Below, one piece after another: positions 36,084 through 43,730 of a DNA stretch of 64,000 bases. This stretch comes from UBA2450 sp045226015 (lineage in GTDB: Bacteria > Bacillota_I > Bacilli_A > RFN20 > CAG-826). The translations under genes and the position numbers were made by a program. How positions within the stretch are numbered: position 1 is the stretch's first letter; every line of letters starts with the position of its first letter. Below the pieces are notes generated by a model. That model was not told where the DNA came from, did no database searches, and saw only the letters and a program-made list of their open reading frames with translations. The stretch is from assembly GCA_045226015.1 (NCBI GenBank), contig JBGVBY010000008.1:75129-139128 (forward strand). Reading direction: 5' to 3'.

Positions 36084-39043
36084 TGAAAAAATATGGTTTA
36101 TTAATTCCTTTATGCGCGATGGGCTTGGCTCTAGCTAGCTGTAGTGATTCTAATCAAGGATTAATGACAATCTTTGATAATTACGCAGATGGTGAAGGTC
36201 ACATCGATACTCCTTGGGAAGATTTTGGTTTACCTTTAAAAAGTATTAACTTTGCGAATGGTGAAGATAATCTCAAACTTGAAAAAGGAGAAACTCACAC
36301 TTATGAGTACACTACTAATCCAATTGAATCATTAGTGTCTTGGAGAAGTAGTGATGAAAGCGTGGCAACAGTTAGTAAAGGTGTTGTTACCGCTAAAGAT
36401 TCTGGTACTGCTGTTATTACCGCTTATGGTGGAACAGTGGAAAAACCAGTAACCAAAGATTTATATGTAACTGTTGTTGTTTCTGCTACTGATTTCACAG
36501 TTAATAGTTCAAAAGAACTAACTCTTGATATCAGCGAAACATCGATGATTGAAACAACTGTGTTACCTGAAGAAACTACAGAACCAGATTTAGTATATGT
36601 TTCTAATGATGAAAGTGTCGCTACTGTTAATGGTAGTGGTTTAATTACCGCAATTGGCGTTGGCGAAACTACCATCAGTGTTACTCATCCAAGTCTTAAT
36701 AAGATTGAAGTTGTTAATGTTACCGTTATTGATGGTGCTAAATATTTAACAAATCTTCAATTAACCGCTGATGATTACACTGTGGAATTAGGCCAAACAA
36801 CTGAATTGCATACAGTCTTAACTCCAGAAGATGCTACATATCAAACCGTTGAATATGAAGTCATCGCTGGTAATGATTATATTTCTATTAGTAACGGAGT
36901 TGTTTCCGCTAACGCAGTCGGCAAAGCATCTATCGTTGCTAAAGTTTATGAAATTAGAAAAGGAGAATTCTTCTCCAGTAATATTATCGATATTGATGTA
37001 TACGAAGTAATTCCTACTAGTATTGAAATCAATGAAGGCGATTTAGCCTTAGATAATGTTAATAATCCAACTGCTCAATTAACTTATAGTTACTTTGATG
37101 GAGCAGATTTAGTTACACCTACTAGAGGTGGACAAGATGTTACTTGGTCTTCTAGTAACACTAGCGTCGCTACTGTTAGCCCATCTGGCTTTGTAAACAT
37201 TAAAGCTAGAGGTAACGCTGTTATTACTGTTAGAGACAACATTTACGAAATAGAAGATACAATTAACGTAAGTGTCAGTATTTACTCCACTTCTGTATTA
37301 TTAAGCGCAACAAGTGAAAAAGCGTTTGTTGGTGAAGAAGTTACATTAACCGCAAGCACAGTTCCAAGTATTAGTGAACTTAGTGATCAAGGCGTACAAT
37401 TTACTGTTTCTCCATCTGCTAATGCGACATTAGTTGTTGATGGTGTAAACGCTACATTAAGTGCTTCTGTAGCTGGTACATACACTGTTACCGTTACTAA
37501 TGGTTCACGTAGTGCTTCTAAAGATATTAAGTTCGTTAACGCTAAGAAGATTTATCTCAATACCAATAGCATGTTTGATAGTGATGGAGTCGTTCCATTT
37601 GTCCATGCTTGGGGTGGTGGACTTGAGGCCTTAGACGCTAAGATGACCTTAGTTAAAGAAGGTGAAACTATCTACACTGTCTCATTATCTGAAGAATATG
37701 AACAAATGGTGTTCTTAAGAATGCCAATGGGTTCAACAGCTATTAACTGGGATACTTACTATAACAAGACCAAAGATCTTACTATCCCAACTGATGGTAA
37801 AGATATGTGGACAATGAGTGGATACGCACCAGACACCGAAGATAAAGATGATCACGATAAGAATTTTGTCCTCGGTTCATGGGGAACATACGATCCAAGT
37901 CAGCCTTATCCAGTAGATCATGGTGAACCATTCACAATCTATCTCAACGCAAACAATATGTTTGATACTGATAACTGTGTACCATTTGTCCATGCTTGGG
38001 GTGATAACATTTCTGGATCCTTCAAGATGACAAAGGTCAGTGGAAGCGATGTTATGTATTCTGCTGAAATTACAACTAAATATACACATGTTATCTTTGT
38101 TAGAATGCCAGCAGGAAGTACTGCTCTAGATTGGGATACTTACTATAACAAGACTCCAAATCAAGAAATTCCATCTGGCAAGAATATGTGGACAATGTCC
38201 GGATATGGCGACGCTGATGAAAATGCTAAGACATACTTAACTGGTAGCTGGGGAGTTTATGATGGCTCTGATCCAACTCCAGGTCCTGGACCAGGCCCAG
38301 GTCCTGAACCAGGTGAAGTGACTATTTATCTTAACGCCAACAACATGTTTGATAGTGATGGAGTACTTCCATTCGTTCACGCATGGGGCGACGGAGTTAC
38401 TGACCTCGATGTTAAGATGACTTTAGTTAAAGAAAATGAAACTGTTTATTCAGTTACATTAAGCGAAAACCACACAAGCATTATCTTCTTAAGAATGCCT
38501 GCTGGTTCAACTGCAGTCAGCTGGGATGATTATTACAATAAGTCTGATACACTTTCTGTTCCTACCGATGGAAAGAATATGTGGACGATGAGTGGCTACG
38601 CACCAGACAGTGATCCAAAAGATGATCACGAAAAGACATTTGTCCTCGGTTCATGGGGAACATATGATCCAAGCGCATCTTACCCAGTCGATGGTGGTGG
38701 TAGCGGTGGAGATGATCCAACACCACAACCAGGATTAGTTACTTATACCATTAACAACTTACCAAATTGGATTAAGAATGATGGATGTAAAGTATTTGTC
38801 TGGGCATGGGGAGGAGATGCAGGTACTCCTGGTACTTGGTATAGTGCCACATTAAACGACACTACATTAACATTCCAAGCGCCTGCAAATATTACTGGTC
38901 TCTTATTGGCTAGATGTCATAAAGACACAACGGAACCAAATTGGAGTGCTCAAGGTGATGTTGCTGGTAGGGTGTACAATCAATCCGGTGATTTAAATAT
39001 CACCAGTGGTACAACCACTTATAATTCTCCAAGTTGGAATTAA
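36083..39043 (+). CDS. Large lipoprotein with Ig-like stalk and three repeated starch-binding-like modules
   Basis: A 986-residue lipoprotein (lipobox LASC, Cys20). About five Ig-like domains fill residues 45-485. Then come three copies of a module of about 125 residues (about 490-615, 618-735, 745-870), each starting IYLNxNxMFDxD and containing PFVHAWG, FLRMP/FVRMP, a YYNKT-type segment and WTMSGY. A Pro-Gly repeat separates copies two and three. The last 100 residues are the WAWGGDAG domain shared with the 275-residue lipoprotein upstream. The module pattern resembles CBM26-type starch-binding domains. It probably concentrates starch at the surface. It is the last gene of the locus; a strong terminator follows. 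Confidence 0.85.
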   Translation: MKKYGLLIPLCAMGLALASCSDSNQGLMTIFDNYADGEGHIDTPWEDFGLPLKSINFANGEDNLKLEKGETHTYEYTTNPIESLVSWRSSDESVATVSKGVVTAKDSGTAVITAYGGTVEKPVTKDLYVTVVVSATDFTVNSSKELTLDISETSMIETTVLPEETTEPDLVYVSNDESVATVNGSGLITAIGVGETTISVTHPSLNKIEVVNVTVIDGAKYLTNLQLTADDYTVELGQTTELHTVLTPEDATYQTVEYEVIAGNDYISISNGVVSANAVGKASIVAKVYEIRKGEFFSSNIIDIDVYEVIPTSIEINEGDLALDNVNNPTAQLTYSYFDGADLVTPTRGGQDVTWSSSNTSVATVSPSGFVNIKARGNAVITVRDNIYEIEDTINVSVSIYSTSVLLSATSEKAFVGEEVTLTASTVPSISELSDQGVQFTVSPSANATLVVDGVNATLSASVAGTYTVTVTNGSRSASKDIKFVNAKKIYLNTNSMFDSDGVVPFVHAWGGGLEALDAKMTLVKEGETIYTVSLSEEYEQMVFLRMPMGSTAINWDTYYNKTKDLTIPTDGKDMWTMSGYAPDTEDKDDHDKNFVLGSWGTYDPSQPYPVDHGEPFTIYLNANNMFDTDNCVPFVHAWGDNISGSFKMTKVSGSDVMYSAEITTKYTHVIFVRMPAGSTALDWDTYYNKTPNQEIPSGKNMWTMSGYGDADENAKTYLTGSWGVYDGSDPTPGPGPGPGPEPGEVTIYLNANNMFDSDGVLPFVHAWGDGVTDLDVKMTLVKENETVYSVTLSENHTSIIFLRMPAGSTAVSWDDYYNKSDTLSVPTDGKNMWTMSGYAPDSDPKDDHEKTFVLGSWGTYDPSASYPVDGGGSGGDDPTPQPGLVTYTINNLPNWIKNDGCKVFVWAWGGDAGTPGTWYSATLNDTTLTFQAPANITGLLLARCHKDTTEPNWSAQGDVAGRVYNQSGDLNITSGTTTYNSPSWN
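37555..38695 (+). repeat. Three in-frame tandem copies of a binding-module sequence
   Basis: Copies start near 37555, 37938 and 38318. Copies one and three are especially close: their ends around 37866-37916 and 38642-38692 are almost identical in DNA, differing at only a few positions, whereas the middle copy has diverged. This suggests duplication or gene conversion between the outer copies. Confidence 0.8.
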
Positions 39044-39052
39044 TTCTATTCT

Positions 39053-39077
39053 AAGCGGGGCTTCAGCTCCGCTTTTT
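39053..39077 (+). terminator. Terminator of the alpha-glucan locus
   Basis: Stem AAGCGGGGC / GCTCCGCTT with loop TTCA and a T run; one G-U pair. Confidence 0.88.
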
Positions 39078-39103
39078 ATATGCAAAAATTATTTTGTATT
39101 TGC

Positions 39104-39132
39104 TTTACACTGTGCGCACATATATATATACT
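39104..39132 (+). promoter_or_regulatory. Toxin-antitoxin promoter with internal palindrome
   Basis: TTTACA (39104-39109) and TATACT (39127-39132) are spaced 17 bases. Directly after the -35 lies the perfect 10-bp palindrome TGTGCGCACA (39111-39120), placed where the antitoxin could repress its own operon. Confidence 0.65.
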
Positions 39133-39148
39133 GAAATTAGGAAAAGTT

Positions 39149-39412
39149 ATGGCAAATATTAATATACGAGTAGATGAACAATTAAAAAAAGATTCTGAAA
39201 AAGTTTTTGATGAACTAGGAATAGGGATGACTGCGGCCATGACTTTATTTTTAAAAGCAGTGGTAAGAAATAATGGTATCCCATTCTCTTTAGAGATTCC
39301 TAATAAGAAGACATTAAAAGCTTTCAAAGAAGCAGATAAGATTTCTTCCGGCAAGGTTAAAGCTAAGAGATACTCTAGTTCTACCGAGCTTAGGAAGGAT
39401 TTAAAACTGTGA
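39149..39412 (+). CDS. dinJ: RelB/DinJ-family antitoxin
   Basis: An 87-residue antitoxin and autorepressor. I start at 39149 (MANINIRVDEQLKKDSE), the typical DinJ beginning in which a short strand of the ribbon-helix-helix domain precedes two helices (EKVFDELGIGMTAAMTLFLKAVV). A longer frame upstream begins inside the promoter and is not used. The C-terminal half is charged and probably wraps the toxin. AGGA lies six bases before the ATG. Its UGA stop overlaps the toxin's GTG start by four bases, the coupling usual for these pairs. Confidence 0.93.
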   Translation: MANINIRVDEQLKKDSEKVFDELGIGMTAAMTLFLKAVVRNNGIPFSLEIPNKKTLKAFKEADKISSGKVKAKRYSSSTELRKDLKL

Positions 39413-39684
39413 AATATGATATTGTAATCACAAACACCTGTAAGAAAGACATCAAAAGAGCGTACAAACAAGGTAAAAATATTGATTTATTATTTGAAGT
39501 AGTTGATCAATTGAGTGAAGGGTTGACTTTAGACCCAAAATATAAAGACCATCAATTATACGGTGAATATGCCGGCAAAAGAGAATGCCACATTGAACCT
39601 GACTTTCTTCTTATATATAAAATAAATAATAAGGAAATAGTGTTATATCTTCTTAGAGTTGGTACTCATTCATCACTTTTTTAG
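39409..39684 (+). CDS. yafQ: YafQ-family mRNA-interferase toxin
   Basis: A 91-residue RelE-superfamily toxin that cuts mRNA on the ribosome. It has the YafQ signature: YKDHQL (His48), KRECHIEPD (His61, Asp65) and the C-terminal RVGTHSSLF (His87), which correspond to the catalytic residues known for YafQ, so the toxin looks active. Translation starts at GTG with AGGAAGGA upstream and a four-base overlap with the antitoxin. The pair sits between the alpha-glucan locus and a second cluster of surface proteins, with no sign of a larger mobile element. Confidence 0.94.
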   Translation: MKYDIVITNTCKKDIKRAYKQGKNIDLLFEVVDQLSEGLTLDPKYKDHQLYGEYAGKRECHIEPDFLLIYKINNKEIVLYLLRVGTHSSLF

Positions 39685-39782
39685 TGAGCATCTAATAAAA
39701 AAGTTTTTGTATATTACTAAAAGTAAGACTAAAATATATCTAACGAATTATCGTCAATCGAAAATATGAAGGAGATTTTATT

Positions 39783-42068
39783 ATGAAAAAATCGCTTATA
39801 TTCGTATCTTCTTTTGCTCTTGCTTTAGGCGTTGGTGTTGCCGTTAGTGCGCATCAAGCAAAAGCACAAGAAGCAAAAGCTGATACAGTAACCACGATGT
39901 ATCTCGATACCAATAAATTAACTTGGTATGGTGATCAATCTAGAGCATACGTCTACGGTACTGGTGGTAATAACACTTGGCCAGGACAACCTTTAACTCA
40001 TGTTAGTGGATCAATTTATAAGCTAGACATTACTAACGTTAGTAATTATCAAAGTGTAATTTTCTTACGTTCTAATGGCACAGATGTTTGGAATAGAACA
40101 TCTAAGGACGGTGGAACCGCTATTAATCTTCCAGCCGATTGGACTGTTGCCAATATGTTCAAATTTGGTGATTCTTGGGGCGGAGATGAATATGGTGATG
40201 GCAATTACACCGGATCATGGAGTCTTTACACACCTCCAGCAGTAACATATAACGTTGATGTTTATGTTGATGGAGTAAAACGTGGTACAGAAGAAATTGC
40301 AAAAGATGAACTTCCAGTTGCACCAGACAATCAATATGGAAAGGTATTCTCTGGTTGGTGTTCAGATTCTGCATGTACAACTCCATTAGCAGGTGTTACA
40401 AGTACTGCTCCTGTTTATGGAAAGTTTACAGCTCTTCCGACAATTAATTATTCTTATTCCTTAGCTAAAGCTGAATCAGGTAAATTTGCTGATGTATATT
40501 TATATGCATATGACGCAAATGGAAAGAGCAATGCTGCTTGGCCAGGAGAAAAATTATCTAGTACAGCATTTACAGTTCATCAAGGTGACACAATCATCCT
40601 TAATGCTGGACAAGATAAAGAACAAACAGTTAACGTTGCTCAACTCGAATCCCCAGTTGCTAATGACGTATTAAGAGTTTTAGCATCCAAAACTGACGGC
40701 AAATACAACGCTGTTTGGGAATCTACAGTTGATGAACCAGCTAGCGACGGTTATTACCTCGTTGGTTCAAAAACAAATAACAAATATAAGAACGCTCCAA
40801 AAATGCTCGCTGGTGAAGAAGTAATCTTAGGCAATGATGCTGAATATTATGATTACGCTGGTACAAAAGACGAAACCTTAAAGGTTCGTATGTTCATTGG
40901 TGGCCAAGATTCTTGGTCATACTTTAAAGAAAATGAATACTCAACAGGTATTGCTGAAGCTGATGAACAAGGTAACTTAGTCTTCCTTAAAGATGAACAT
41001 ATTGACATCTTTGCAAAATGGGAAGAAGAAACACCAGATAACTGGCAAATCAATTTCTACATTTCAAAACACGCTGAAAGATATAACGTTTCAGTCACCA
41101 ACGTCTTATTTGACGGAGCTAGCAAGACTGGCACAGAAGCCGGTGCTGATCAACAAGCCACTGAAGGAGCAACATTTACTCCAGATCCATCTTTATCCAA
41201 AGAAGGATATGTCTTTAGAGGCTACTTCACAGACGCTAACTGCACAACAGCTTATGTTCCTGCAGTCTTAGAAGGCGATACAGCTTTATATGCAAAATTC
41301 ACTAGAGATTGTTACTATTTATTCGGTGATGCAACATATATGGGTGAAGGACATGCATGGGATATCGATGCTGCTCATCCAGTAAGCGCTGGCACAGGTG
41401 ATAATAGATTAGTTGGCACAGTTGTTATTCCAGCTTCTGCATCAGCAGAACACCCAGTTAAGGTTAAACCATTACGCTGGAATGGTGAAATGCAACCTGA
41501 AACCTACACATTAGGTGAAGAAAGAACATTCGTTACAATCGATGAAGATGGCAACTTCTCATTCACTGAAGGTGGAAACTATGCATTCTATATTGGTGGC
41601 ACCCAAGACAATTACAACAAAGTCTGGTTCAACATTGGTGAATATGCATTCCACGCTAAATTCTTAAGTGAAGTCGGTGATACTTGTAATGCTCAAGGAC
41701 AAACCGATCCAGAAGCCTTAGTAGCTGTTTGGGGAGATATGAAAAAAGCATTCAACGCTTTAAGCGATGAAGATCAATCCAATATTCGCAATGTCGAAGG
41801 CGGCATTGATGGTGGTGACGAGAAATCATCTGACGATAGATTAAAGATGATTGCTAAGTATTCATACATCGTTCATAAATACGGAACAGCTATGTGTGAA
41901 GACTTCATCTGGGGTGGCTCCTATAGCGCTTCTCCATTTGTCGCAAATAACACAATTAGTAGCGTTGAAGCAAATAACACAATGTTCGTCGTTATCGGTG
42001 CTATCTTCGCAGTCACACTTCTTGGCTTAACTACTTGCTTAGTTATCAAGAAAAGAAAACAAAATTAA
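39783..42068 (+). CDS. Exported, tail-anchored surface protein with starch-binding-like and InlB-type repeats
   Basis: A 761-residue protein with a cleavable type signal peptide (no lipobox; cut expected near AKA, residues 28-36) and a C-terminal membrane helix ending KKRKQN. The first module (about 38-140) has YVYGTGGNNTWPGQPL and VIFLRSNG, the pattern of CBM26-type starch-binding domains; a second (about 220-315) has YLYAYDANGKSNAAWPGEKL. Two Listeria-Bacteroides-type repeats are visible (ending AGVTSTAPVYGKF and LEGDTALYAKF). Before the anchor is a helical region with Cys residues that is related to regions in two other anchored proteins of the window. GAAGGAG Shine-Dalgarno. Likely binds alpha-glucan on the outer surface. 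Confidence 0.85.
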   Translation: MKKSLIFVSSFALALGVGVAVSAHQAKAQEAKADTVTTMYLDTNKLTWYGDQSRAYVYGTGGNNTWPGQPLTHVSGSIYKLDITNVSNYQSVIFLRSNGTDVWNRTSKDGGTAINLPADWTVANMFKFGDSWGGDEYGDGNYTGSWSLYTPPAVTYNVDVYVDGVKRGTEEIAKDELPVAPDNQYGKVFSGWCSDSACTTPLAGVTSTAPVYGKFTALPTINYSYSLAKAESGKFADVYLYAYDANGKSNAAWPGEKLSSTAFTVHQGDTIILNAGQDKEQTVNVAQLESPVANDVLRVLASKTDGKYNAVWESTVDEPASDGYYLVGSKTNNKYKNAPKMLAGEEVILGNDAEYYDYAGTKDETLKVRMFIGGQDSWSYFKENEYSTGIAEADEQGNLVFLKDEHIDIFAKWEEETPDNWQINFYISKHAERYNVSVTNVLFDGASKTGTEAGADQQATEGATFTPDPSLSKEGYVFRGYFTDANCTTAYVPAVLEGDTALYAKFTRDCYYLFGDATYMGEGHAWDIDAAHPVSAGTGDNRLVGTVVIPASASAEHPVKVKPLRWNGEMQPETYTLGEERTFVTIDEDGNFSFTEGGNYAFYIGGTQDNYNKVWFNIGEYAFHAKFLSEVGDTCNAQGQTDPEALVAVWGDMKKAFNALSDEDQSNIRNVEGGIDGGDEKSSDDRLKMIAKYSYIVHKYGTAMCEDFIWGGSYSASPFVANNTISSVEANNTMFVVIGAIFAVTLLGLTTCLVIKKRKQN

Positions 42069-42091
42069 TTAGACTTGACCTAAATTAATTG

Positions 42092-42125
42092 ACCCGTAGA
42101 TCCATTTCTATGGGTCTTTTCTTTT
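42092..42125 (+). terminator. Terminator
   Basis: Nine-bp stem GACCCGTAG / CTATGGGTC (one G-U pair), eight-base loop, then TTTTCTTTTT. Confidence 0.85.
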
Positions 42126-42144
42126 TCAAAAAGCAGTGTATATT

Positions 42145-42165
42145 AAAAGCAACGTAGTTGCTTTT
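42145..42165 (+). repeat. Perfect 9-bp inverted repeat with three-base loop
   Basis: AAAAGCAAC, GTA, GTTGCTTTT. It may act as a second terminator or as an RNA-stabilising hairpin; the three-base loop and the lack of a longer T run leave this open. Confidence 0.6.
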
Positions 42166-42227
42166 CTAATAAAAATTACTACAAATTCAGTTATTATAAA
42201 TAATAAAAGTGTTGTTAAAAATCTCCC

Positions 42228-42256
42228 TTTAGTGTAATCTAAAACAAATCTACATT
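42228..42256 (+). promoter_or_regulatory. Promoter of the 401-residue surface protein gene
   Basis: TTTAGT (42228-42233), 17 bases, TACATT (42251-42256). The leader of about 20 bases contains a GGGAGG Shine-Dalgarno. Confidence 0.5.
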
Positions 42257-42282
42257 TATAGAACTTTCGGGAGGTTTTATTT

Positions 42283-43488
42283 ATGAAAAGATCAAGATTA
42301 TTTTTAATATCTTCACTTGCGATGTTTTTAGGTTTAGGCGTTGCGGCAGGTCTTTCATTTAAAAAGGAAGCACCTGTTGAGAAGGCTGAAGCCGATTACA
42401 GCTCTACAATTAGAGTTTATGTTGATTTAACATGGGATAACATCAATTATGTAAGAGTAGGTGGAAATGCCGCTGGCAATAACGCAGTCCTCTCTTCAAG
42501 CAATGCTAAATATAATCAAAGTCTTGGGAAATATGTTTTAGACATTTCCTCCAGTAGTACATATGACAAAATGGGCTGTTTCTTCAGTCAATCTGGAACA
42601 AAATGGGAATATCAATACGACAGTGGCTATATTTGGATTGACGACTCTAAATTCCAACCTGGATACGAGTTTCAAATTAAAAATATTAAGTGGGTTTCAG
42701 ATGGAAATCCAAAGAAATTTAGTGCGTCAGTTTATCGGATTGGTGCAATTAGGGACAACGCACAAAACTCAACTTTCTATTTTGTTGATGGATCCTCATG
42801 GCACCTATCTACTAGCGTTAATGCTTATTTTTGGGGAGGAACAGCTACATGCTCTGCTTATCCTGGTGAAGTAATGACCGATTCAGGACTCAGACTTAAA
42901 GCGTATGTTGGTGAAACTGAGTATGAAGGTCTATATATTTACCAATACACCCTTTCTGGCAGTGCTGCTTATGTTAAATTTAGCAATAACAATAGCGGGC
43001 AGGCGACTGGTGATTTAGCACTTGAAGATGGCGGGATATATTTCTTTAGTGTTGGTGATGTTTATAAACCGGTAATCAGTTTATTGGTTTCTCTTAAGAG
43101 CCAATTGGGTTCATATACTTATAATGGTAGAGTGTTCTCCGCATCTATTTGCAAATTAACATCTTCTCAAGCATCATCGTTTGTTAGTACTTATGATGAC
43201 TTATATGCAAACCATGGAAGTGGCATTCAAAGTTCTGTCGAAGGTTCTGGCATTATTACATATACACAGCCAGAGTTAAACAATACATCTACTGGTGAGG
43301 TGAAGTTGTCCGATATTAGAAATGAATTAGCAACTAAATATGCCGGACAATTATCTGCTAATTTGATTTCAAAACTAATTGGAACAGATAGCAATAACGC
43401 TGTTGCAATGGTTCTTATTATTTCTTCAGTCTCTGCTATTGCTATCGGTGGTTTCTTCTTCTTAAGAAAAAAGAAAACTAGTAAATAA
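42283..43488 (+). CDS. Exported, tail-anchored surface protein with CBM26-like module (401 aa)
   Basis: The signal peptide (LFLISSLAMFLGLGVAAGLS) lacks a lipobox. The first half of the mature part is a beta-rich module (RVYVDLTWDNINYVRVGG); a starch-binding-like module of CBM26 type follows at about residues 163-255, with NAYFWGG, SAYPGEVM and AAYVKFSNNN. The C-terminus has the pattern GTDSNNAVAMVLII followed by a membrane helix and RKKKTSK. The layout matches its two large neighbours, so the three are likely parts of one surface assembly. Own promoter, strong Shine-Dalgarno GGGAGG, own terminator. Confidence 0.8.
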   Translation: MKRSRLFLISSLAMFLGLGVAAGLSFKKEAPVEKAEADYSSTIRVYVDLTWDNINYVRVGGNAAGNNAVLSSSNAKYNQSLGKYVLDISSSSTYDKMGCFFSQSGTKWEYQYDSGYIWIDDSKFQPGYEFQIKNIKWVSDGNPKKFSASVYRIGAIRDNAQNSTFYFVDGSSWHLSTSVNAYFWGGTATCSAYPGEVMTDSGLRLKAYVGETEYEGLYIYQYTLSGSAAYVKFSNNNSGQATGDLALEDGGIYFFSVGDVYKPVISLLVSLKSQLGSYTYNGRVFSASICKLTSSQASSFVSTYDDLYANHGSGIQSSVEGSGIITYTQPELNNTSTGEVKLSDIRNELATKYAGQLSANLISKLIGTDSNNAVAMVLIISSVSAIAIGGFFFLRKKKTSK

Positions 43489-43500
43489 TAATTAATAACT

Positions 43501-43530
43501 GAAAGGTGAGGATTTATTCCTCATCTTTTC
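43501..43530 (+). terminator. Terminator
   Basis: Stem around GTGAGGA / TCCTCATC with flanking GAAA/TTTC pairs, then a T-rich tail. Confidence 0.7.
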
Positions 43531-43730
43531 ATATTTATTTATAACTAAAACGTTTTTATGCTTGTTTATATATTTATATAATATACAATAGAAGACAGTT
43601 AATATTTGGTGAGATACATATTTAAATAAATATTAATGCGCAAGGTATTTATATAAAGATGTTTGTTCACTATTTATTTAACTGGAAATTAGTCATATTG
43701 AAATATATGACAGAAAGGAAAGAAAAGAAA

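Noticed and set aside
37555..38695. Assembly error causing the repeated module
   Set aside because: The three copies differ throughout and the frame stays open, so they are real diverged repeats rather than a duplicated read.
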